Positions 1-5,563 of a stretch of 5,563 nt of DNA are shown piece by piece. The DNA is from Verrucomicrobiota bacterium (GTDB taxonomy: Bacteria; Verrucomicrobiota; Verrucomicrobiia; Methylacidiphilales; Verrucolacustridaceae), in assembly GCA_010031845.1 (NCBI GenBank), contig RGYX01000075.1, forward strand, positions 1 through 5,563, written 5' to 3'. The notes under the pieces are model-generated. The model saw nothing but the letters and a program-made list of their open reading frames with translations. It was not told the origin of the DNA and made no database searches. The number at the start of each line of letters is the position of its first letter. The stretch's first letter is position 1. Both the position numbers and the translations under genes were made by a program.

Positions 1-18
1 GCCGGGCTTAAGCCCGGC
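1..18 (-). terminator. Candidate terminator stem after sdhB (perfect 18-bp palindrome)
   Basis: The sequence is a perfect inverted repeat: a 7-bp GC-rich stem (GCCGGGC/GCCCGGC) around a TTAA loop. It lies three bases beyond the sdhB stop codon, where the terminator of a leftward sdhCAB transcript would be expected. The U-tract that would confirm an intrinsic terminator would lie outside the window, so this could also be a REP-like repeat unit or a simple mRNA-stabilising hairpin. The T-run on the other side (27-33) belongs to the AAA-AAA-ATT codons at the end of sdhB. Confidence 0.5.
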
Positions 19-21
19 CTG

Positions 22-768
22 TTAAATTTTTTTGGCGGCGGAAACGGCGTAATCCCGGTTCATACGGGCAATCCAATCGGCAGATATCTCCTTGGGGCAG
101 ACCGCTTCACAGGCGTACTGGTTGGAACAGTTTCCAAAACCCGCCGCATCCATCGCCTCCACCATTTTGCGCACTCGCTCTGCACGCTCCGGTTGCCCTT
201 GAGGCAACATCCCCAAATGGGAAACCTTGGCGGCGGCAAAAAGCATGGCTGAGCCGTTCCGACAGGCTGCCACGCAGGCTCCGCATCCGATGCAATGAGC
301 CGCGTCAAAGGCTTTCTCCGCATCCTCCTTGCCGATAGGCATGGCGTTTGCATCCGGCGCCTGCCCCGTGTTCACCGAAATGAATCCTCCCGCCTGGATG
401 ATCCGATCGAAAGCCGAACGATCGGTCACGAGATCCTTGAGCACCGGGAAAGCCTTGGCCCGCCAAGGTTCCACCGTCAGCGTCTCCCCGTCCTTGAATG
501 AACGGAGATAAACTTGGCAGGTCGTGGCACCCTTGTTGGGCCCGTGTGGCTCGCCGTTGATTGCCATGGCGCAGGAACCACAGATCCCCTCCCGACAGTC
601 GTGATCGAAGGCAATCGGCTCTTTTCCTTCCTTGGTCAACCGGTCGTTGACCACATCCAACATTTCCAGAAAGGACATGTCAGGATTCAGTCCATCCGCC
701 TCGTAAGACTCGAAATGGCCCCCGCTCTCCCTGGATTTCTGCCGCCAAACCCGAAGATGCAGCTTCAT
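22..768 (-). CDS. sdhB: Succinate dehydrogenase iron-sulfur subunit SdhB (type B)
   Basis: This 248-residue protein is the electron-transfer subunit of succinate:quinone oxidoreductase (complex II). It carries electrons from the SdhA flavin to the quinone site at the SdhC membrane anchor, on the cytoplasmic side. All three cluster-binding sets are visible. The N-terminal ferredoxin-like domain has C58, C63, C66 and C84 for [2Fe-2S]. The C-terminal domain has CxxCxxCxxxC at C159, C162, C165 and C169, plus C214, C220 and C224. By analogy with E. coli SdhB, C159/C162/C165/C224 bind [4Fe-4S] and C169/C214/C220 bind [3Fe-4S]. The 17-residue gap between C66 and C84 is longer than in E. coli, reflecting an insertion rich in Gly, Pro and Asn. 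The ATG overlaps the sdhA stop (ATGA) and is preceded by GAGGAG six bases upstream, which fixes the start. It is the last gene of the sdhCAB set and appears intact. Confidence 0.97.
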   Translation of the reverse strand: MKLHLRVWRQKSRESGGHFESYEADGLNPDMSFLEMLDVVNDRLTKEGKEPIAFDHDCREGICGSCAMAINGEPHGPNKGATTCQVYLRSFKDGETLTVEPWRAKAFPVLKDLVTDRSAFDRIIQAGGFISVNTGQAPDANAMPIGKEDAEKAFDAAHCIGCGACVAACRNGSAMLFAAAKVSHLGMLPQGQPERAERVRKMVEAMDAAGFGNCSNQYACEAVCPKEISADWIARMNRDYAVSAAKKI

Positions 769-2684
769 TTGTAACTCCTCGTCGCCAACTGCACTTCTTC
801 ATAGGACAAAGGCTCGGTGTGCCGCACTTCGGCCTTCCCCTCCCCCTGATATTCCCAAGCCGAGACATGGGAAAATTCCTTGTCGCTACGGGCACACTCC
901 CCGTCTGGGGTCTGATGTTCCTCCCGAAAATGGCAACCACAGGACTCGTCCCGCTCCAGCGCATCGCGACACATCAATTCGCCCAATTCCAAAAAGTCGG
1001 ACACGCGCCCCGCTTTTTCCAAGGATTGGTTCAGATCCTCGCCTGAACCCGGTACATTCACGTTTTCCCAAAACTCTTTCCGCAGACCACGCACCGCCTG
1101 AATCCCCTCCTCCAAACCTTTTTTGGTCCGACTCATCCCACAATGATCCCAGAGAATCTTTCCCAAACGCCGGTGAAAATCACTCACCGGCTTGCTTCCT
1201 TTGATTCCGAGCAGTTTTTTGGTCCGCGCCTGCACCGCCTCGGTTGCCTCCCAGAAGGCTTCCGTCTCGGAGGCTTTTTTTACCCCGCCGGGCTTCAACT
1301 GTGACAGGTAGTCGCCGAGGGTGTAGGGCAAAACAAAATACCCGTCCGCCAACCCCTGCATGAGGGCGCTTGCCCCAAGTCGGTTGGCCCCGTGATCCGA
1401 AAAGTTTGCCTCTCCCAGCACAAATAAACCCGGAACGTTGCTCATGAGATGGTAGTCCACCCACAAGCCGCCCATGGTGTAGTGCACCGCCGGAAAAATC
1501 CTCATGGGAGACGCGTAGGCACTTTCCCCCGTGATCTCATGATACATCGCAAAAAGGTTCGCGTAACGCTCCCGGACGGTGGATTCGCCCAGCCGGCCGA
1601 TGGCCTCGGAAAAATCCAGATAGACCCCCAACCCCGAAGGTCCGACCCCTCTTCCCTCGTCACAAACCCGTTTGGCGGCCCGCGAAGCAATATCCCGGGG
1701 GGCCAGATTTCCGTAACTCGGATACAACCTCTCCAAAAAGTAATCGCGTTCGACCTCCGGAATCTGGGCCGCGGGCCGACGATCCCCCCGCGCCTTCGGC
1801 ACCCAGCACCGTCCGTCGTTCCGAAGCGATTCCGACATCAACGTCAGTTTCGACTGATAGTCGCCCGAAACCGGAATGCAGGTCGGATGGATCTGGGTGA
1901 AGCAGGGATTGGAAAAAAGGGCACCCCGCCGATGCGCCCGCCAGATGGCCGTGGCGTTGGAGCCCCGGGCATAAGTGGAAAGATAGTACGCATTGCCATA
2001 CCCGCCCGTGCAAAGAAGAACGGCATCCGCCTCGTGGGCTTTCAACTCCCCGCTTACCAGATTCCGCGTGATGATTCCCTGGGCTCTCCCTTGGTCAACC
2101 ACCAGGTCCAACATTTCGTGCCGCGGGAACATCCGCACCCTTCCCAATCCAACCTGGCGACTGAGCGCCTGATAGGCTCCCAGCAACAACTGCTGACCGG
2201 TGGCACCACGAGCGTAAAAGGTTCGCGAAACCTGGGCCCCACCGAAAGACCGGTTGGCCAACATGCCGCCATACTCCCGGGCAAAAGGAACCCCTTGCGC
2301 CACACACTGATCGATGATGTTGACGCTGACCTCCGCCAACCGGTACACATTTGCCTCCCGCGCACGAAAGTCGCCGCCCTTGATCGTGTCCTGAAAAAGA
2401 CGGCGCACCGAATCGCCGTCATTTTGATAATTCTTCGCCGCGTTGATCCCACCTTGGGCCGCGATGGAGTGCGCCCTCCTTGGACTATCCTGAAAACAGA
2501 ACGACTTCACCCGATAACCAAGCTCCGCCAGACTGGCGGCGGCGGAAGCCCCCGCCAACCCCGTCCCCACCACGATCACCTCATACTTGCGCTTGTTGGC
2601 CGGACTGACCAACCGCACTGAGGATTTGAATTTCGTCCATTTCTGAGCCAGCGGGCCATCGGGAATGCGGGCGTCCAATTTCAT
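765..2684 (-). CDS. sdhA: Succinate dehydrogenase flavoprotein subunit SdhA (type B)
   Basis: This 639-residue catalytic subunit oxidises succinate to fumarate with covalently bound FAD, on the cytoplasmic face of complex II. The Rossmann FAD-binding motif [10 protein letters not shown] starts at residue 40. HSIAAQGGI follows, with H72 aligning with the E. coli histidine that carries the flavin. Active-site motifs by analogy with E. coli SdhA are H266 (QIHPT), R330 (PRDIASR, the catalytic proton-shuttle arginine), H401 (HYTMGG) and R435 (HGANRLG). The N-terminal extension of about 35 residues before the FAD motif and the cysteine-containing C-terminal tail (C582, C584, C597) resemble the Bacteroidetes/Verrucomicrobia form. 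The frame stays open upstream to 2888, but that part lies inside sdhC. The ATG at 2684 makes an ATGA overlap with the sdhC stop and begins with the [13 protein letters not shown] sequence usual for this group. Only a weak GGGGTG precedes it, so translation is probably coupled to sdhC. Confidence 0.97.
   Translation of the reverse strand: MKLDARIPDGPLAQKWTKFKSSVRLVSPANKRKYEVIVVGTGLAGASAAASLAELGYRVKSFCFQDSPRRAHSIAAQGGINAAKNYQNDGDSVRRLFQDTIKGGDFRAREANVYRLAEVSVNIIDQCVAQGVPFAREYGGMLANRSFGGAQVSRTFYARGATGQQLLLGAYQALSRQVGLGRVRMFPRHEMLDLVVDQGRAQGIITRNLVSGELKAHEADAVLLCTGGYGNAYYLSTYARGSNATAIWRAHRRGALFSNPCFTQIHPTCIPVSGDYQSKLTLMSESLRNDGRCWVPKARGDRRPAAQIPEVERDYFLERLYPSYGNLAPRDIASRAAKRVCDEGRGVGPSGLGVYLDFSEAIGRLGESTVRERYANLFAMYHEITGESAYASPMRIFPAVHYTMGGLWVDYHLMSNVPGLFVLGEANFSDHGANRLGASALMQGLADGYFVLPYTLGDYLSQLKPGGVKKASETEAFWEATEAVQARTKKLLGIKGSKPVSDFHRRLGKILWDHCGMSRTKKGLEEGIQAVRGLRKEFWENVNVPGSGEDLNQSLEKAGRVSDFLELGELMCRDALERDESCGCHFREEHQTPDGECARSDKEFSHVSAWEYQGEGKAEVRHTEPLSYEEVQLATRSYK
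775..780 (-). promoter_or_regulatory. Ribosome binding site of sdhB
   Basis: GAGGAG on the minus strand lies six bases before the sdhB ATG, inside the last codons of sdhA. It is the best Shine-Dalgarno match in the sdh operon and supports the ATG that overlaps the sdhA stop. Confidence 0.8.
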
Positions 2685-3385
2685 GGCTTCAGCACCCCAG
2701 TCAAAACCGCCAACGGAATGGCGCCGAATCCCAGAAAGAGAACCACCGCCAGAATCCAAGCCCCTGTGCCTATGATTTTTGCGAGGTGATGATCTCTCAC
2801 ACCGAAGGTCTGAAAGACGCTGGCGGCGCCGTGCCGCAGATGGGAGAACAACAGGGCCATAGCCAAAAGATAAAAACCGCTGATCCACGGATTGGAAAAC
2901 CCGGTTACCACCATCCGATAGACGTCATGCATCGGCACCCCGCCGGCCACGGTCTCCATCGAGGCATAGGAGCGATCCACCCATTGCGCGGTGAAGTGGA
3001 GCAGATGAAAAACCACAAAACCGAGAATGATTGAGCCGCTGATCACCATCGTTACACTGGTCAGCGTCACCTTGAGCCGCGATTTCCTGCCGGTCACCGC
3101 ATATCCCTGTGGCTTGGCGATCCGATTCTCCCGCGCCAAGCTTAGCGTCGCCCAAATGTGCAGTCCGGTGGCAAAAATCAAACCCAAACGAAAGGCCCAC
3201 AGGACAGCCGGCATCGATTTCAGCAGGTGGGCGTACTGATTGATCTTGTCCGGTGTCCCGGCAAACATCTGCAGATTTCCCAGCATGTGCATCACGACAA
3301 ACCCGATCATGAAAAGACCGGTGATGGCCGCGATCCACTTCCTTCCAATGGAGGATCGCAACATGGAGGAAATATCGTTGGGCAT
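2681..3385 (-). CDS. sdhC: Succinate dehydrogenase cytochrome b subunit SdhC (five-helix, diheme type)
   Basis: This 234-residue integral membrane protein anchors SdhAB and carries the quinone site. Hydrophobic segments lie at about 15-37, 60-82, 109-131, 157-184 and 205-228, giving the five helices of a type B single-subunit anchor; no sdhD is present. Histidines in helices one to four are H33 (MHMLGN), H76 (LHIW), H127/H130 (FHLLHF) and H182/H185 (SHLRHG). One from each helix would supply the four axial ligands of two hemes b, as in B. subtilis SdhC and Wolinella FrdC. The SSIGRK motif just before helix one is typical of the family. The start is uncertain. The chosen ATG (3385) has no Shine-Dalgarno sequence. 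TTG at 3403 has AAGAGG five bases upstream and would add six residues. ATG at 3364 would give MLRSSIGRK, and the frame is open up to an ATG at 3436. The stop overlaps the sdhA start. Confidence 0.93.
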   Translation of the reverse strand: MPNDISSMLRSSIGRKWIAAITGLFMIGFVVMHMLGNLQMFAGTPDKINQYAHLLKSMPAVLWAFRLGLIFATGLHIWATLSLARENRIAKPQGYAVTGRKSRLKVTLTSVTMVISGSIILGFVVFHLLHFTAQWVDRSYASMETVAGGVPMHDVYRMVVTGFSNPWISGFYLLAMALLFSHLRHGAASVFQTFGVRDHHLAKIIGTGAWILAVVLFLGFGAIPLAVLTGVLKP

Positions 3386-3415
3386 GGCGTGGAAAGCAGT
3401 CAAGGGTGCCTCTTG

Positions 3416-3444
3416 AAAATGCGCCTTCCGCCGCAAAGTGTCAA
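3416..3444 (-). promoter_or_regulatory. Candidate sigma70-type promoter for sdhCAB
   Basis: On the minus strand a perfect TTGACA (3439-3444) is followed after 17 bases by CATTTT (3416-3421), which matches the -10 consensus at only three of six positions. Transcription would start near 3409, about 24 bases before the sdhC ATG. A second, weaker pair lies just upstream: TTAGCC, 17 bases, then TATAGG (3457-3462). The location, in the only sizeable gap of the window, is what makes it credible. No terminator hairpin is evident after the HAD gene, so read-through from upstream remains possible. Confidence 0.4.
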
Positions 3445-3474
3445 AATCTGCCCGTGCCTATAAGCATCAGGAAA

Positions 3475-4134
3475 TCAGAGGCTAAGGCCAGCTAATGCCT
3501 CCTCCAGCCCGCACTCCGGACGATCCACCAAAGACCACCGCCATCCGGCCTCCTCCGCTCCCCGGCGGTCGCTCATTGGATCATCCCCAATCAAGGCACA
3601 CTCCTCCGGTCGGAACCCTCCCTTTTTTTCCGCCAACCGAAAGATCTCCGGATCCGGCTTCTCCGAACCGGCCTCCGCCGAAATTACAACGAGATCAAGC
3701 TGCTCCGACCAGGCAAAGCCCTGCAGAACCTTACGCAGGCGGGAATCCCAATTCGACAACAGCCCCGTCTTGAGGCCCCTCTTTTTTAAATCCAACAGCA
3801 CCCCCTCCGTTTCCGGAAACGCGCGCCAGGCATCAGGACGCGCAAAATGTTCGTAGACCTCATGAAAATAATTCTCCAAAGGAAAACCCGCCGGTGCCTC
3901 GGCAATCTGAAGACTGAACTCCACGATCTTTTTCCATCCCTCCCTGCCCAAAACCGCATCCGCACGCATTCCGCCTTTTCTTCTAAGATCCCAGGCAGCC
4001 CTGAATCCACTCTCCATTTTTGCTTCCTCCGACCTCCACCCGAAGGCTTCGGTGAAACGTGCGTATGTCCGACCGACGGGTTCCGCCGTGCGCAGCAGGG
4101 TCCCCCCGGCATCAAAAAACACCACCCGAATCAC
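3475..4134 (-). CDS. HAD-superfamily hydrolase (subfamily IA-like), probable phosphatase
   Basis: This 219-residue cytoplasmic protein has the haloacid dehalogenase fold and is probably a phosphatase of unknown substrate. Motif I is FFDAGGTLL with nucleophile D8. A helical C1-type cap spans roughly residues 16-100. Motif II is LLSNWD with S127, motif III is GSEKPDP with K159, and motif IV is LIGDDPMSD with D184, D185 and D189. The motif I position two after the nucleophile is Gly10 instead of the usual Asp, so the common general acid/base is missing. The GxxGT type of motif I is also seen in the REG-2/HDHD3-like branch. The GTG start at 4134 overlaps the folC stop (GTGA) and has GGAGG five bases upstream. 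The frame continues to 4434, but that extension lies inside folC and has no HAD homology. The tight coupling to folC suggests co-expression and perhaps a role near folate metabolism, which is unproven. Confidence 0.9.
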   Translation of the reverse strand: MIRVVFFDAGGTLLRTAEPVGRTYARFTEAFGWRSEEAKMESGFRAAWDLRRKGGMRADAVLGREGWKKIVEFSLQIAEAPAGFPLENYFHEVYEHFARPDAWRAFPETEGVLLDLKKRGLKTGLLSNWDSRLRKVLQGFAWSEQLDLVVISAEAGSEKPDPEIFRLAEKKGGFRPEECALIGDDPMSDRRGAEEAGWRWSLVDRPECGLEEALAGLSL

Positions 4135-5312
4135 TCCGGCCTCCAACCCTTCGCTCTCAGCACCTCCCCCGCCAAAACCAAGGACCCAAGAATCAGGGTA
4201 CCTCCTGGGGTAGGCTCCCTCCGGTCCATCTCCAAAGCCTGCTTTACCCCGGAAAAAATACGTGTCGGATGAATCTCCCACCGCAGGGGGTCCGAGCTTC
4301 TCGCGTCCGGCAAAACAACCCCCCAAATTTTGGCCCCGGCTTTTTCTAACTCTGCCAACATTTCCCGAGACGGCTTGTCCTTCAGACACCCGAAGAGGAT
4401 CCGGGCGGGCGAACCCCCAAACCTTTTCCTCCAAGCATGCAGAGCCGAGCGAACCCCCTCAAGATTGTGGGCCCCGTCGAGAACCAACCTTCGTTTGTTG
4501 TCCAAGATTTGAAAGCGCCCCGGCCACTCGGTTTTCCTCAAGCCACGACGAATCCATCGATCAGGAAACCCCAGATAGCGTCCGGCCTCGCGGGCCAAGG
4601 ACAGGTTCCAACGCTGGTGGTTGCCCAACAGCCGGGGTGACCCATATGCCGCAGGCAAAGGTCGCACCAACTTGAGCGGACATCGGAGTTTCCTTGCCCG
4701 CTGTTTTAAAATTCGGGCAGCCTCGGCCGGCCAAGGGACCGAAAAAACAGGCACGCCCCGCTTCAAAATCCCTGCTTTTTCCTTTCCAATCTTGGCATAT
4801 CCCCGGCCCAGAATTTCCTCATGATCCCGCCCCAGGGAAGTCAAAAGACAAAGTTCGGGAGAGACGACATTGGTTGCATCCAATCGGCCGCCCAAGCCCG
4901 TCTCCCAGACAACAAAGTCGACCCTCTCTTCCCGAAAAATCCGCAACGCGATCGCCGTGGCCGCCTCAAATAGGGTGGGTCTCTTTTGACAAGGCAGTTT
5001 TTGGATCACCCGGATCACTGCCTCCATATTGTTTCGCAAAACCTTCCCGCTCACCATGCGGCCATCGACCCGGAACCGCTCCCGGAAATCAACCAGATGC
5101 GGGGAGGTATAGAGACCAGGACGGAAACCGGCCTCTCGGAGAACGGAATCCATCGCCGCCGCCACGGATCCCTTGCCGTTGGTGCCGGCAATATGAATGA
5201 AGTTCAGGCCCTGTTCAGGATGTTGCAGAAGTTGAAGAAGTTTTCGCATCCTCGCCAGACCGGGCTGGATGCCCGCGGCACAGACCTCCGCCAACCGCCC
5301 AACTGGATCCAA
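4131..5312 (-). CDS. folC: Folylpolyglutamate synthase / dihydrofolate synthase FolC
   Basis: FolC is an ATP-dependent Mur-ligase-family enzyme that adds glutamate to folates, and in many bacteria also to dihydropteroate to form dihydrofolate. Visible family signatures are the P-loop GTNGKGS at 43-49, YTSPHL at 68-73, FEAATAIA near 115-122, ETGLGGRLDATN at 137-148, and GRDHEEILG followed by IGKEKAGI at 161-182, whose lysine K179 lies where the carbamylated lysine is expected. The C-terminal domain shows LLGNHQRWN near 228, EWPGRFQ at 262, DGAHN at 279-283, KDKP at 311-314 and LILGSLVLAGEV near the end. At 393 residues it is somewhat shorter than E. coli FolC (about 420). The apparent start is TTG, five bases after the accD stop, without a clear Shine-Dalgarno sequence, so translation probably depends on coupling. 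The in-frame CTG at 5321 and TTG at residue 7 are alternatives. accD-folC adjacency is well known from proteobacteria such as E. coli. Confidence 0.95.
   Translation of the reverse strand: MDPVGRLAEVCAAGIQPGLARMRKLLQLLQHPEQGLNFIHIAGTNGKGSVAAAMDSVLREAGFRPGLYTSPHLVDFRERFRVDGRMVSGKVLRNNMEAVIRVIQKLPCQKRPTLFEAATAIALRIFREERVDFVVWETGLGGRLDATNVVSPELCLLTSLGRDHEEILGRGYAKIGKEKAGILKRGVPVFSVPWPAEAARILKQRARKLRCPLKLVRPLPAAYGSPRLLGNHQRWNLSLAREAGRYLGFPDRWIRRGLRKTEWPGRFQILDNKRRLVLDGAHNLEGVRSALHAWRKRFGGSPARILFGCLKDKPSREMLAELEKAGAKIWGVVLPDARSSDPLRWEIHPTRIFSGVKQALEMDRREPTPGGTLILGSLVLAGEVLRAKGWRPE
4140..4144 (-). promoter_or_regulatory. Ribosome binding site of the HAD hydrolase gene
   Basis: GGAGG on the minus strand, five bases before the GTG at 4134, decides the start of the HAD gene. 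It rules out the longer reading frame extending into folC, because the HAD motif I begins only eight codons after this GTG. Confidence 0.8.
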
Positions 5313-5317
5313 CCGCT

Positions 5318-5563
5318 TCAGAGATAACGGAGGAGGCGCGCCAGCGTCTCCTTCATTTCCAAACGCGGCACAATCATGTCGATCAGACCGTGTTCGTGCA
5401 GAAATTCCGAAGTCTGGAACCCTTTGGGCAGTTCCTGTTGGGTGGTCTCGCGGATCACCCGCGCCCCCGCAAAACCGATCATGGCTTTCGGTTCCGCCAG
5501 AATCACATCCCCGAGGGAGGCAAAACTTGCCATGACGCCGGCCATCGTCGGATTGGTCAGAAC
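5318..5563 (-). CDS. accD: Acetyl-CoA carboxylase carboxyltransferase subunit beta AccD (3' end only)
   Basis: Only the last 81 codons are present; the gene runs off the right edge of the window. AccD forms, with AccA, the carboxyltransferase half of acetyl-CoA carboxylase, which moves CO2 from carboxybiotin to acetyl-CoA to make malonyl-CoA for fatty acid synthesis. Conserved family segments are visible: [17 protein letters not shown], then [28 protein letters not shown] and [10 protein letters not shown]. The spacing to the stop is normal for AccD, so the C-terminus is intact. The visible part reads PTMAGV where most AccD proteins have PTTGGV. The N-terminal zinc ribbon cannot be seen here. 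The stop lies five bases before the folC start, consistent with one transcript. Confidence 0.95.
   Translation of the reverse strand, partial: VLTNPTMAGVMASFASLGDVILAEPKAMIGFAGARVIRETTQQELPKGFQTSEFLHEHGLIDMIVPRLEMKETLARLLRYL

Noticed and set aside
27..33. T-run on the plus strand after the palindrome as a rightward terminator
   Set aside because: The run is the sdhB codons for Lys-Lys-Ile, is separated from the stem by eight bases, and no rightward gene precedes it in the window.
1449..2621. 390-codon open frame on the plus strand opposite sdhA
   Set aside because: It lies entirely antisense to the highly conserved sdhA. Its translation is rich in Arg, Pro and Gln with no recognisable domain, as expected for a shadow frame of a GC-rich gene.
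2685..2888. 68-codon upstream extension of the sdhA frame
   Set aside because: It lies within sdhC, is Arg/Gly/Ser-rich, and the ATGA junction with [10 protein letters not shown] is the family-typical start.
3451..3474. Possible terminator after the HAD gene
   Set aside because: Only a three-base-pair stem (TGC/GCA) around TTATAG can be drawn and no U-tract follows a stable hairpin.
4135..4434. 100-codon upstream extension of the HAD frame
   Set aside because: It overlaps the conserved C-terminal domain of FolC, has no HAD-like sequence, and a GTG with GGAGG fits the known HAD N-terminus exactly.
4694..5200. 168-codon plus-strand frame opposite folC
   Set aside because: It is antisense to conserved FolC motifs, and its translation is low-complexity Pro/Ser/Arg-rich with no domain or good ribosome binding site.

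Overview
The window is a compact, fully coding stretch from a bacterial chromosome. All six genes lie on the minus strand, so reading from the high-coordinate end the order is accD (3' end only), folC, a HAD-family hydrolase, sdhC, sdhA and sdhB. No gap between genes exceeds about 90 bp. I see no RNA genes, mobile elements, CRISPR arrays or phage genes.

Organism: the succinate dehydrogenase is the single-anchor, five-helix type B form (sdhCAB, no sdhD). Its flavoprotein has the N-terminal extension and motifs familiar from the Bacteroidetes/Verrucomicrobia/Chlamydiae-type enzymes. Together with the moderately high GC content and the accD-folC pair, this suggests a member of the PVC group, most likely Verrucomicrobiota, but that assignment is an inference from remembered family resemblance and not a search result.

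Layout: positions 5318-5563 hold the last 81 codons of accD (acetyl-CoA carboxylase beta subunit). Five bases later folC (folylpolyglutamate/dihydrofolate synthase) starts, apparently at TTG, and runs to 4131. Its stop overlaps the GTG start of a 219-residue HAD hydrolase (3475-4134) in a GTGA junction, preceded by a good GGAGG ribosome binding site. A gap of about 90 bp follows, with a perfect TTGACA -35 hexamer that may start a separate sdh transcript. Then sdhC, sdhA and sdhB follow, joined by two ATGA overlaps. An 18-bp perfect palindrome sits three bases past the sdhB stop and may be the stem of the operon's terminator; the sequence beyond it is cut off by the window edge.

Function: accD feeds fatty acid synthesis, folC makes and retains folates, and SdhCAB oxidises succinate to fumarate in the TCA cycle and passes electrons to the membrane quinone pool. 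The first three genes look like one translationally coupled transcript and sdhCAB like another, possibly with read-through. This is an ordinary housekeeping region and I found no evidence of a novel system. The points most worth a second look are the HAD protein's missing second motif-I aspartate and its tight coupling to folC, the unclear sdhC and folC starts, and the absence of an E-pathway-type glutamate in SdhC.
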